A stretch of 64,000 nt of DNA from Clostridiales bacterium (GTDB lineage Bacteria > Bacillota > Clostridia > Christensenellales > CAG-138): positions 1 through 64,000 of the forward strand of contig SFCQ01000011.1 in the NCBI GenBank assembly GCA_004558525.1, written 5' to 3'. The notes under the pieces were generated by a model, which saw only the letters and a list, made by a program, of their open reading frames with translations, was not told where the DNA came from and searched no databases. Position 1 is the first letter of the stretch; the number at the start of each line of letters is the position of its first letter. A program made the position numbers and the translations under genes. Positions 13,943 to 21,260 of this stretch are shown piece after piece.

Positions 13943-14662
13943 ATGCCGAATAGAATCATAAAGGAGAGCATAACTACAAGCGAAAAGTTAGCGTCCCTTT
14001 CAGATTTCGAGTTTCGGCTTTGGATAGGATTGATTACTCAGGCTGACGATGCAGGGCGCGGAGATGCCCGCCCTGCCGTGATTAAAGGCCGCGTTTTCCC
14101 GTTTCGGGAAAGGTTAACCGTTAAAGACGTCGGTAGTTCCCTCCGCGCGTTGGCGGATAAAGGCTGCGTCACCCTCTACGAGATAGGCGGGAGGCCCTAC
14201 TTTTATTTCCCAAATTGGAGCAAACACCAGCGCGTCCGCGACTGCAAACCGAGGTATCCCGAACCCACGGATGACAGCTTGCGGCAAGTTGCGGCAGATT
14301 GCGGCGAAGCGCGGCAGAGCGCGGCTATAATCCAATCCAATCCAATACAATCCGAATCCGAATCCGAATCCAAGAGGGATAACGCGCCCGCGAAGCACGC
14401 CTACGGCGAATTTGACAATGTGCTTTTGACGGATGCAGAGTTAGACAAACTTAAAAACCGCCTCACAGACTGGGCGGAACGCATAGAGCGGCTATCACAG
14501 TATCTCAAAAATAAGCCTAAAAAGCACTATGAGAGCCACTATGCCACAATCTTGACATGGGCGGCGAAAGACGCAAAGGAGAACGAGCGCAATGGAGCAA
14601 AACAAGGAGGCAGCCCGCAGCGAAATGCGGAAGAAACTCCTCGATATGGTACTTGGCTGTAA
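13943..14662 (+). CDS. Phage replication initiator (replisome organiser)
   Basis: 239 residues. The N-terminal domain (about 1-95; SDFEFRLWIGLITQADDAGRGDA, then RPYFYFPNWSKHQ) is the winged-helix N-terminal domain of Firmicute phage replisome organisers. A low-complexity linker (about 110-150; SNPIQSESESES) is encoded by two tandem repeat arrays. The C-terminal part (about 155-225; LLTDAELDKLKNRL, YESHYATILTWA) looks like the helicase-loader-interacting region. By analogy it opens the origin, probably within its own gene, and recruits the DnaC-like loader encoded next. Confidence 0.82.
   Translation: MPNRIIKESITTSEKLASLSDFEFRLWIGLITQADDAGRGDARPAVIKGRVFPFRERLTVKDVGSSLRALADKGCVTLYEIGGRPYFYFPNWSKHQRVRDCKPRYPEPTDDSLRQVAADCGEARQSAAIIQSNPIQSESESESKRDNAPAKHAYGEFDNVLLTDAELDKLKNRLTDWAERIERLSQYLKNKPKKHYESHYATILTWAAKDAKENERNGAKQGGSPQRNAEETPRYGTWL
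14281..14371. repeat. Two adjoining tandem arrays in the replication gene, candidate origin
   Basis: First array, 14281-14330: five exact 10-bp steps, each starting GCGGC (GCGGCAAGTT, GCGGCAGATT, ...). Second array, 14329-14371: seven AATCC-type units, the last three with a 6-bp step (GAATCC). Iterons inside the initiator gene are the lambda-type origin layout. Confidence 0.55.
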
Positions 14663-15476
14663 AGCACAGCACAAGCCCCTATCGGAAATGACAGCGGAAG
14701 AAAAGCTCGCACGGGCGCAGAAAATGGCCGACAGGGTAAACGCGCAGGAGGGCAGACTTACGGGCTATGACTGCCCGGCTTGTCGCAACAAGGGTTTTGT
14801 CGAGTACGTCATAGACACCACCGAGCAGCTGGGGTATCCAAGCTACACCACGGGTTCACGCGAATGCGTATGCATGGCGATTAGGCGGTCGAAGTGGCTG
14901 CTTAAAGAATCAGGGCTGGCAGACTTGGCAGAGCGTTGCACCTTTGACAGCTACCAAGCCAAGGAGGCGTGGCAGATGTATATCAAAAACCGCGCCGTAA
15001 CATTCGTCGAATCCGGCGGCAAAGTGTTTTTTATCGGCGGGCAGAGCGGCGCGGGGAAAACGCACATATGCACGGCGTTGGCAACAAGCCTTATCAATCG
15101 CGGCAAAAGCACCCGCTATATGCTGTGGACAAGCGAGGCCGCAAAACTTAAAGCCTGTGTCAATGACATAGACTACGAAAACCTAATATGGCCGCTGAAA
15201 TCGGTCGATGTGCTATACATAGACGACCTGTTTAAGCCTACGGGGGCGAATAGTCAGCCTACATCAGCAGACATACGATTGGCGTATGAAATCATCAACC
15301 ACCGCTACAACGCGGGCGACAAGGTGACAATCATATCCAGCGAGCGGACGGTCAGCGAAATATGCGACATTGACGAGGCTACGGGCGGCAGAATTATGGA
15401 GCAAGCGGGAGAATATTGCCTTAACGTCAGCCGCGACAAGGCCAAAAATTGGAGGGCAAACCATGCCGACACTTGA
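14592..15476 (+). CDS. DnaC-like helicase loader ATPase
   Basis: 294 residues. A zinc knuckle (CPAC near residue 62, CVC near 96) precedes a AAA+ core with Walker A GGQSGAGKTH near residue 152, Walker B VLYIDDLFKP near 210 and a sensor IISSERTVSE near 250. This is the phage form of DnaC/DnaI, which loads replicative helicase onto DNA opened by the initiator. Its start overlaps the initiator gene by 71 bases in another frame. Confidence 0.9.
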   Translation: MEQNKEAARSEMRKKLLDMVLGCKAQHKPLSEMTAEEKLARAQKMADRVNAQEGRLTGYDCPACRNKGFVEYVIDTTEQLGYPSYTTGSRECVCMAIRRSKWLLKESGLADLAERCTFDSYQAKEAWQMYIKNRAVTFVESGGKVFFIGGQSGAGKTHICTALATSLINRGKSTRYMLWTSEAAKLKACVNDIDYENLIWPLKSVDVLYIDDLFKPTGANSQPTSADIRLAYEIINHRYNAGDKVTIISSERTVSEICDIDEATGGRIMEQAGEYCLNVSRDKAKNWRANHADT

Positions 15477-15675
15477 AATTATCCAGATAACCAATGGCGC
15501 AACGAAGGTTTTGCGCACGGCGAAAAGTTACCCCGAGCTTTACAAGGCGTATCGGCGCATGCAAGCCGACGGCGCTTTTGTCCGGATGCGGATAGACGGC
15601 GAGGTGCTGCCGATTTATGAGGCGGACAGGCGCGTGACAAAGGCCGACCAATCTGCGGCATGGAGGAATTTATGA
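15463..15675 (+). CDS. Small phage protein, unknown
   Basis: A 70-residue protein (MPTLEIIQITNGATKVL...) starting at 15463 after GGAGGGCAAACC, overlapping the loader gene by 14 bases. It is predicted alpha/beta with a Tyr-rich helix (YPELYKAYRRMQADG). No motif recognised. Confidence 0.6.
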   Translation: MPTLEIIQITNGATKVLRTAKSYPELYKAYRRMQADGAFVRMRIDGEVLPIYEADRRVTKADQSAAWRNL

Positions 15676-16073
15676 GACGCACATACACCCCGCCAACCGT
15701 GCCCTTAGAGGACGCGGAGCAGCGGATAATCTTTCAATGGGCGGCAATGGAGACCGCCGCCTGCCCCGAGCTGGGGCTGCTGTACGCCATCCCCAACGGC
15801 GGCAAGCGGGCAATCAAGACCGCAATCGCGTTGAAGGCGCAGGGCGTGAAGTCAGGTGTGCCTGATATGTGCTTGCCCGTGGCGCGTGGCGGGTATCACG
15901 GCCTATACATCGAGCTGAAACGGCAAAAAGGCGGTGTGGTGAGCGAGACGCAAAAAAGCTGGATAACCGCGCTTGCGGAGCAAGGCTATAAGGCCGTTGT
16001 TTGCAAGGGCGCGGAGGAAGCGATAGGAACGATAAAGGAGTATCTATGGGAGCATACATCAACAAAGACCTGA
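15672..16073 (+). CDS. VRR-NUC domain nuclease
   Basis: 134 residues matching stand-alone viral-type VRR-NUC proteins of the PD-(D/E)XK fold: an N-terminal Glu (EDAEQRIIFQWA), YAIPNGGKR near residue 41, GVKSGVPDMCLPV near 63 and LYIELKR near 83 (catalytic GxPD and ExK). It should cleave branched or damaged DNA during phage replication or recombination. SD GGAGG lies six bases before ATG 15672. Confidence 0.9.
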   Translation: MRRTYTPPTVPLEDAEQRIIFQWAAMETAACPELGLLYAIPNGGKRAIKTAIALKAQGVKSGVPDMCLPVARGGYHGLYIELKRQKGGVVSETQKSWITALAEQGYKAVVCKGAEEAIGTIKEYLWEHTSTKT

Positions 16074-16486
16074 AAGAGCTGATAATCACCCTTGCCGCCG
16101 TTATTGGCTTCGGCGACGTGATGGTAAAGACGGGGCGGCTGTATTCGGAGGACGAAGATGCGGCCAAGCTGATGATGGGGGCAGCGACAACGATATCACA
16201 GCATCTTTTGCAAGGCAGGGACGCTGAACAGGTTGAAGCGCTGCAACGGCAGGCGGGGTTTTATGAGATCATCGCGGTGCCGAAAAGCTCGGCGCAGATA
16301 GGCAAAGAGTATTATATCTGCCCCAAAGAGGACTTTGAGCGGCTTGTGATAGACGACCCGTCAAGCCCCTGCCCATACTGTGAATTGGAGGGCAGGGAGG
16401 CGCACAGATGCGAACGCCGAAGGAGCCTTATGCGGTGCGGTGTGGCAGCAAATACAACGGGTGATTGCCCATATAAGGGAATGTGA
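16046..16486 (+). CDS. Unknown phage protein with cysteine cluster
   Basis: 146 residues from ATG 16046 (MGAYINKDLKELI), overlapping the nuclease gene by 28 bases. The first 60 residues are helical. The C-terminal third carries CPYCELEGREAHRCERR and a later C...CPY, a likely zinc-binding cluster. Not recognised as a named family. Confidence 0.6.
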   Translation: MGAYINKDLKELIITLAAVIGFGDVMVKTGRLYSEDEDAAKLMMGAATTISQHLLQGRDAEQVEALQRQAGFYEIIAVPKSSAQIGKEYYICPKEDFERLVIDDPSSPCPYCELEGREAHRCERRRSLMRCGVAANTTGDCPYKGM

Positions 16487-16498
16487 AAGGAGCATAAC

Positions 16499-16858
16499 GT
16501 GGGGAACCATGCATCAATCGATTATGAGCTTTTGAAAAAGCAACGCGCTGAGGGCTGGACGATGGATAGACTGGCACAAGAGCATGGCGTGTCCAGATGG
16601 ACTATAGCAGATCGGCTGCGTAAAGGCGCACATACACCTGCAAAGAGGCGCAATACCGGCTGTTGTAATCACAAGCCAACGCTGTGCTGGCAATGCGCAC
16701 ACGCGGCTGGGCCGGAGATGTGCAGCTGGGCGCGCAATTTTGTCCCTGTTGAGGGGTGGAAAGCAACGCCAACGATGCTATATGCCACCAATGGCAGCGC
16801 CAGCAAACCTGTGGGCTCGTTTCACGTGAGAAGCTGTCCCGAGTTTGTGGAGGGATGA
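16499..16858 (+). CDS. HTH protein with C-terminal zinc-cluster domain
   Basis: 119 residues, GTG start after AAAGGAGC. Residues about 8-42 (YELLKKQRAEGWTMDRLAQEHGVSRWTIADRLRK) form a resolvase-like helix-turn-helix. From residue 55 a cysteine-rich stretch (CCNHKPTLCWQCAHAAG, then CSWARNFVPVEGWKA and SCPEF) matches a zinc-binding tail that I remember from several Firmicute phage proteins. Probably DNA-binding; target unknown. Confidence 0.7.
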   Translation: MGNHASIDYELLKKQRAEGWTMDRLAQEHGVSRWTIADRLRKGAHTPAKRRNTGCCNHKPTLCWQCAHAAGPEMCSWARNFVPVEGWKATPTMLYATNGSASKPVGSFHVRSCPEFVEG

Positions 16859-16909
16859 CATGACACGGCGTCAACAGATGATATGTGGCTTGCTGGAAGG
16901 AGGATATAT

Positions 16910-17689
16910 ATGGCGGTACGCACAATAATATTCCGTGGAAAGAGGATTGATAACGGTGAGTGGGTAGAAGGCTCGTATTGCCATGCCGAGAAACTGGATA
17001 GAAGCGGTGATGAACATTTCATTATTGAGTATTCAGCCAACGGCAGTAGTCATAGAGTTGACCCCGACACCGTCGGCCAGTACACCGGCCTTAAAGACAA
17101 GAACGGCAAGAGAATTTTTGAGGGGGGTATACTCGGAAGTCGGTACGACTATTTGTACCCTGATAATGTAGCCGTTGAGGTTGTCAAATGGTTCTGTAAT
17201 GGCTGGGCTATTCAGGAAGGAGATCGTCCGCCGACGATGTTGGAAGAAGATGAAATTATGCCATATTCGGAGGTTATGGGCAATGTCCACGACAACCCGG
17301 AACTTTTGAAAAAAGTAGTTGAGAATATGCGGCTGCTGGTGAACGAAAAATGCCCTGAATTTAAGGATTACCTTGTGCCTATGTGCGAGTACGCATGGAC
17401 GAGTTTTAACGACAATGCAAAATTGTTTGCCTGCGCCCCGCAAGGTACGGCAAAAGAGAAGCGCTTTCACCCTACGCAGAAGCCGATAGCATTGTATACA
17501 TGGATATTGAACCTATATGCCAAACCGGGATACAAGATACTCGATACCCATGTAGGCAGCGCGTCCAGCCTTATAGCCTGTTACCGTGCGGGGCTTGAAT
17601 ATTGGGGATTTGAAACGCACAAAGGATATTATCAAAAGGCTACTGAGCGGCTCGAAACCGAAAAAGCACAGATGAGGATGACATTTTAA
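16910..17689 (+). CDS. YopX-domain protein fused to the C-terminal half of a DNA methyltransferase
   Basis: 259 residues. The first 135 or so form a complete YopX domain (IIFRGKRIDNGEWVEG, VGQYTGLKDKNGKRIFEGG, ending VMGNVHDNPELL). From about residue 155 the sequence becomes the C-terminal part of a phage N6/N4-type methyltransferase (EYAWTSFNDNAKLF, HPTQKPIALYTWIL, LDTHVGSASSLIACYRAG: the FxGxG-like SAM pocket). The catalytic DPPY half is absent, so it should not methylate DNA. SD GGAAGGAGG fits the ATG at 16910. A short open frame from 16860 precedes it. Confidence 0.8.
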   Translation: MAVRTIIFRGKRIDNGEWVEGSYCHAEKLDRSGDEHFIIEYSANGSSHRVDPDTVGQYTGLKDKNGKRIFEGGILGSRYDYLYPDNVAVEVVKWFCNGWAIQEGDRPPTMLEEDEIMPYSEVMGNVHDNPELLKKVVENMRLLVNEKCPEFKDYLVPMCEYAWTSFNDNAKLFACAPQGTAKEKRFHPTQKPIALYTWILNLYAKPGYKILDTHVGSASSLIACYRAGLEYWGFETHKGYYQKATERLETEKAQMRMTF

Positions 17690-17729
17690 TTACACAAAAG
17701 GAGTTACAAAGAAAGAGTGAGGTAGAGCA

Positions 17730-17824
17730 ATGAAAAAGTACACGTTGGAACAATTCACGAAAAGACATATCTTGCAGCTTGTGATTTGGCAGAGATGATG
17801 TTGAAAGGCGGTAACGAGTTATGA
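17730..17824 (+). pseudogene. Frameshifted remnant of a small phage gene
   Basis: ATG 17730 (MKKYTLEQFTKRHI...) stops after 22 codons, while the next frame over the same bases reads TYLAACDLAEMMLKGGNEL and stops at 17822-17824, overlapping the next ATG in the usual ATGA fashion. One missing base in between would join them. The deletion scar fits with the chimeric gene just upstream. Confidence 0.4.
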
Positions 17825-17919
17825 CGCGCGAAGAAGCAGCAAGGATACTTGATCAGGAAACTATGTGGGATACCTACAACGAAATCACTTACTACGGAGG
17901 GTTCAATGGCAACAAGTAA
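17821..17919 (+). CDS. Short phage protein (MTREEA start)
   Basis: A 32-codon frame (MTREEAARILDQETMWDTY...) that overlaps the C5 methyltransferase start by 14 bases. Its first six residues recur at the start of the Lar-like protein on the other side of the methyltransferase gene (19642), which suggests a duplicated or shuffled 5' end. Function unknown. Confidence 0.5.
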   Translation: MTREEAARILDQETMWDTYNEITYYGGFNGNK

Positions 17920-19645
17920 TCACATTAAACTTGGCAGTTTATTCGATGGCTCAGGAGGATTTCCGCTTGCTGCCAGCATGTGCGGAATCGAGCCTGTTTG
18001 GGCGAGTGAAGTCGAGCCGTATCCCATCGCTGTGACAAAGAGCCGTTTCCCAAACATGAAGCATTTAGGAAGCGTTACGGATGTGAACGGCGCAGAGGTT
18101 GAACCTGTGGACATCATCACCTTCGGAAGCCCATGCCAGGATTTGTCCGTTGCAGGTAAGCGCGCAGGATTGAAACATGAGGCAAATGGGGATAACGAAA
18201 CAACGCGAAGTGGGCTATTTATTGAAGCCGTAAGAATTATAAAAGAAATGAGGGAGGCAACCAATGGAGAGTATCCAACTTTCGCTCTTTGGGAAAACGT
18301 CCCAGGGGCATTTAGCAGCAACAAAGGCGAGGACTTCCGCATCGTCCTTGAAGAACTCGTCAAGATCGTCGAGCCGACAGCCGTTATGCCTGCGGTTCCA
18401 CCGAGCGGATGGGCTTACGCCGACAGTTATGTCGGGAACGGATGGAGTCTTGCTTACCGAGTTTTTGACGCTCAATACTGGGGAGTGCCCCAGCGTCGCC
18501 GTAGAATCCACCTTGTCGTCGATTTTAGAGGTGAACGCGCCGGAGAGGTACTATTTGAGCGCGAAGGCGTGCGAGGGTATTTTGAGACGGGCAGAACGCC
18601 GTGGCAAGGCATTGCCGCCGATGCTCAAGATTGCGCTGGAGCAGATGATCGAACGGGAGAGGGCGCAGGAGCCGGAGGACGAGGACTGGATGCTGTAAAA
18701 GTATACGGTATCGACCACGCCATCACAACAGGCGGAAACTGCACGGCACAGGGGCCGTGCGTATACGATGATATACAGGCTACGTTGAAGGCATCCGGGC
18801 CTCACGCTGTAGCCTACACCCTAAAAATCAGATCCGGCTGTGACGGAGGTGGAAAAGGCGCTTTAGTGCAAAACGATAAGAGCGCCACGTTGGCTACCAA
18901 CAATGACCAATACCTATTTCAACCTGTGGCATATAGCTTCGACAGCCTCGCATCCAACAGCATGAAGTCTAAAAATCCGAATAGTGGATGTAGGCGCGTA
19001 GAAATTGCAAAGACTTTGGACACCACTGACCCGAATCCAAGCAAGAACCAGGGCGGAATCGCCATTGTGTGCATCAAGGAATGCCTGCCGTTTGACACAA
19101 CACAAGTGACCAGCCCGCAGAACGGATGCAACCCAAAGTGGGGAGACCCGTGCCACCCGTTAGCCGCACAGGGGCATCCGCCAAGAGGATATAAAGACCC
19201 ACATTTAGTAACGTACTGGGACGGGACGCAAACCGTAGGCACGCTCGCCGCGAATAACGCAGGCGGAAGTCAGCGCATGCCAGATAAGGACAACTTTAAT
19301 TGCATCGTAGACTGTGTCCGTTACATCGTCCGCCGCCTTACTCCGACTGAGTGTGCAAGACTGCAAGGCTTCGCAGACGGATGGGGCGATATTGATACGA
19401 AGGATAGCTTCACCCCAGAGGAATATCGTTTCTGGCTGGACGTGCGGAACACGCACGCCGCTATCAACGGCAAGGTGGTGAAGGAGTACACCGAGCATCA
19501 GATGCTTACCTGGTATAACAAACTGCACACGGACAGCGCGGAGTACAAAATGTGGGGCAACGGAATCGCCCTTCCGCCTGCGCTGTATTGCATGCAGGGA
19601 ATAGCAAGCGCACTAATGGAACAAGAGTTAGGAGGCAACCAATGA
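17906..19645 (+). CDS. C5-cytosine DNA methyltransferase
   Basis: 579 residues from ATG 17906 (SD GGAGG). Motif I GSLFDGSGGF (SAM binding, residues about 9-18), motif IV GSPCQDLSVAG with catalytic Cys near residue 74, motif VI ENVPGAF near 128, motif VIII AQYWGVPQRRRR near 190. A very long target-recognition region (about 210-480) with repeated TL-TASG-like strings separates it from motifs IX-X (RRLTPTECARLQGF; MWGNGIALP). It should methylate cytosines, probably protecting phage DNA from host restriction. No cognate endonuclease is nearby, so it is an orphan enzyme. A second frame (18264-18698) overlaps it. Confidence 0.93.
   Translation: MATSNHIKLGSLFDGSGGFPLAASMCGIEPVWASEVEPYPIAVTKSRFPNMKHLGSVTDVNGAEVEPVDIITFGSPCQDLSVAGKRAGLKHEANGDNETTRSGLFIEAVRIIKEMREATNGEYPTFALWENVPGAFSSNKGEDFRIVLEELVKIVEPTAVMPAVPPSGWAYADSYVGNGWSLAYRVFDAQYWGVPQRRRRIHLVVDFRGERAGEVLFEREGVRGYFETGRTPWQGIAADAQDCAGADDRTGEGAGAGGRGLDAVKVYGIDHAITTGGNCTAQGPCVYDDIQATLKASGPHAVAYTLKIRSGCDGGGKGALVQNDKSATLATNNDQYLFQPVAYSFDSLASNSMKSKNPNSGCRRVEIAKTLDTTDPNPSKNQGGIAIVCIKECLPFDTTQVTSPQNGCNPKWGDPCHPLAAQGHPPRGYKDPHLVTYWDGTQTVGTLAANNAGGSQRMPDKDNFNCIVDCVRYIVRRLTPTECARLQGFADGWGDIDTKDSFTPEEYRFWLDVRNTHAAINGKVVKEYTEHQMLTWYNKLHTDSAEYKMWGNGIALPPALYCMQGIASALMEQELGGNQ
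18264..18698 (+). CDS. Putative overlapping gene nested in the C5 methyltransferase (+1 frame)
   Basis: A 144-codon frame lying wholly inside the methyltransferase gene. It has a near-perfect SD (GGGAGG, 18252-18257) six bases before its ATG. The product opens MESIQLSLFGKTSQGH and has a basic C-terminal module (YYLSAKACEGILRRAERRGKALPP) followed by a helical acidic end. I remember proteins with this SLFGKTS start and LSAKACxGILRRAxxRGK module annotated beside or over methyltransferases in many Clostridia phages, which argues for a real dual-coding gene. Function unknown. The alternative is a shadow kept only by selection on the methyltransferase. Confidence 0.55.
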   Translation: MESIQLSLFGKTSQGHLAATKARTSASSLKNSSRSSSRQPLCLRFHRADGLTPTVMSGTDGVLLTEFLTLNTGECPSVAVESTLSSILEVNAPERYYLSAKACEGILRRAERRGKALPPMLKIALEQMIERERAQEPEDEDWML

Positions 19646-19872
19646 CACGCGAAGAAGCAACAAGAAGAAACACCATGCCGAATGAGCTTAAACCGTGCCC
19701 GTTCTGCGGCGGGGAAGTTCGGCTGGACGTGGCATATAGCTATTTCCGAGATGTTGTGATTTATTGCGATGGTTGCGACATGGTGTTCACTTTGGATGAT
19801 TGCATCGCAACAAAAGAACAAATTGCAGAAGCATGGAACCGCCGTGCCGGAGAGGAGGATAAAGAGAAATGA
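19642..19872 (+). CDS. Lar-like restriction alleviation family zinc protein
   Basis: 76 residues. After MTREEATRRNT comes the Lar signature LKPCPFCGGEVRL, a second CDGCDMVF knuckle and a closing EAWNRRA, typical of the Lar/restriction-alleviation family. Rac prophage Lar reduces type I restriction of incoming DNA; most family members are untested. Direct placement after an orphan methyltransferase is consistent with defence against host restriction. SD GGAGG. Confidence 0.82.
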   Translation: MTREEATRRNTMPNELKPCPFCGGEVRLDVAYSYFRDVVIYCDGCDMVFTLDDCIATKEQIAEAWNRRAGEEDKEK

Positions 19873-20009
19873 TTTGTGAAATTAGAGAAGGTGGCAGAGA
19901 GGTGGTCTTGCACCACCCAACCCTGCTGGATGTGTTAATGATGCTGACGCTGCTATTCAGGAGAGACAAAGAAATTGTGTTCACAAAGCCACAGGAGGAT
20001 TTACCATGA
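19869..20009 (+). CDS. Small phage protein, unknown
   Basis: A 46-codon frame (MICEIREGGREVVLHHPTLLDVL...) with a start overlapping the Lar stop (ATGA) and a stop overlapping the next start. It has a hydrophobic helix (LLDVLMMLTLLF, about 18-30). The coupled junctions support translation. No family recognised. Confidence 0.55.
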   Translation: MICEIREGGREVVLHHPTLLDVLMMLTLLFRRDKEIVFTKPQEDLP

Positions 20010-20245
20010 AAATTGAGATTGAAATTCCTGATGATGAACTTAAGGAAATGCTCACAAAGGTAATTTCTGAGCGGCTCTACAACGATTATTCCTGCGACCG
20101 GAACCTATACAAGAGGACTATTGCCGAGTGCGTCCGTGGAGTTATCTATAAGGACAAGGAGGCAATCGTTGACCGCATCGTGGTGCAGGCCAGCAGAGAA
20201 TGCAGGACGAAAGCGATCAAGAAGCTGTTGGAGGAATCAAAATGA
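20006..20245 (+). CDS. Small phage protein, unknown
   Basis: 79 residues (MKIEIEIPDDELKEML...), an N-terminal beta strand and two long charged helices with several Arg/Lys near the end. It follows SD AGGAGG. I remember similar IEIEIPDDE-starting proteins in many Clostridia phages, without known function. Confidence 0.65.
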   Translation: MKIEIEIPDDELKEMLTKVISERLYNDYSCDRNLYKRTIAECVRGVIYKDKEAIVDRIVVQASRECRTKAIKKLLEESK

Positions 20246-20550
20246 GCGAATGGATTAGCGTGAAGGATAGGTTGCCGGAGGCAGAAATAGAAGTATTTAT
20301 ACGGGCCTTGCGCAATGGTCATGAAGTGTTGACAACCGCAATGTATGAAGATGGAACAATCTCTACTGATGATAGTGCATGGAACTGGTATGACCTTGAT
20401 TTTGACTATGATGAAGAAAGAGACGTATACCTTATCCCGGAGGGATGGTGGGAATATCGCCACTATAATCCAGATGATGTGTACAACAATGTCGTTGACG
20501 ATGAGGTAACTCACTGGATGCCGATGCCAGAACCCCCGAAGGAGGACTAA
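20242..20550 (+). CDS. DUF551 family protein
   Basis: 102 residues starting EWISVKDRLPE and ending in VTHWMPMPEPP, the two hallmarks of DUF551. The middle is unusually rich in Asp, Glu and Tyr (WNWYDLDFDYDEERD). The family is common in phage accessory blocks and has no known role. Overlaps the previous stop (ATGA). Confidence 0.85.
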   Translation: MSEWISVKDRLPEAEIEVFIRALRNGHEVLTTAMYEDGTISTDDSAWNWYDLDFDYDEERDVYLIPEGWWEYRHYNPDDVYNNVVDDEVTHWMPMPEPPKED

Positions 20551-20553
20551 TCC

Positions 20554-20832
20554 ATGAGTAAGGTAGTAGCAAGATATTTTCAAAAATGTGATATGTGTAA
20601 TCAAGAATTTCAGCTTCAGTGCGAAAAAGCAGAATTGGGGAAGGCTGTATTGCCCGGCTGGTTTATACCATGCGATGGCAGCAGACCGACACCACTGTTA
20701 ATCCCTGTACATTTATGCCCCGCTTGCTTGCAAGAAATGGCTGAATATTTGCGGGATAAGTATCTATTAAACGATGTGGACTACGCAGAAATCCAAATTG
20801 GTAAAATGCCGTCAAAGGAGGAAAAGCGGTGA
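20554..20832 (+). CDS. Zinc-binding phage protein, unknown
   Basis: 92 residues with CDMCNQEF near residue 12 and HLCPACLQEM near 58, two CxxC knuckles that should form one zinc site. The remainder is helical (MAEYLRDKYLL). No family name known to me. Start overlaps nothing; the stop overlaps the next start. Confidence 0.65.
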   Translation: MSKVVARYFQKCDMCNQEFQLQCEKAELGKAVLPGWFIPCDGSRPTPLLIPVHLCPACLQEMAEYLRDKYLLNDVDYAEIQIGKMPSKEEKR

Positions 20833-21170
20833 GTAAGTATATAGACGTTGACGTATTTATTAAGAGCTTTCGCGAGGCGTTGCACGGGCTGAAAGCACAG
20901 GTTGACCCCGACTTAACGCCGAAGGCGTATGCTTATCTTCGGGGCGGCGAAGCAATAAATGAAGACTTAACCAAGTTCCCCGCCGCCGACGTTGCCCCGG
21001 TAAGACACGGGGAATGGCTGAAAGCCGAAGATGATTACTGCGGGCTAAATATTATCCAATGTTCTATATGTCATGAGGAATGGTGTTTTGAAATAGGCGA
21101 TGATGTTATTGATTTGAATTATCATTACTGCCCCAACTGCGGCGCAAAGATGAACAAGGAGGGGGTATGA
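20829..21170 (+). CDS. Phage zinc-ribbon protein
   Basis: 113 residues. N-terminal helix-rich part (YIDVDVFIKSFREAL), the PAADVAPVRHGEW bridge common in such proteins, then a zinc ribbon built from CSICHEEW and YCPNCGAKM. Typical of uncharacterised proteins in the accessory region of Firmicute phages. GTG start at 20829 overlaps the previous stop. Confidence 0.75.
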   Translation: MSKYIDVDVFIKSFREALHGLKAQVDPDLTPKAYAYLRGGEAINEDLTKFPAADVAPVRHGEWLKAEDDYCGLNIIQCSICHEEWCFEIGDDVIDLNYHYCPNCGAKMNKEGV

Positions 21171-21256
21171 CAATCCCTAAACCGAGGCGGCCCGTACCGC
21201 GGCCCCCTCAACGGAAAATAATTTTTTCGATTTTTGCGAAAAATCAGGCGAGGTAG
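21167..21256 (+). CDS. Very small basic peptide
   Basis: A 29-codon frame (MTIPKPRRPVPRPPQ...) with a strong SD (AAGGAGGGGG) that overlaps the previous stop. It is proline- and arginine-rich at first and then hydrophobic. May be a translated small protein or only a coupling peptide leading into the late regulator gene five bases on. Confidence 0.4.
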   Translation: MTIPKPRRPVPRPPQRKIIFSIFAKNQAR

Positions 21257-21260
21257 CAGG

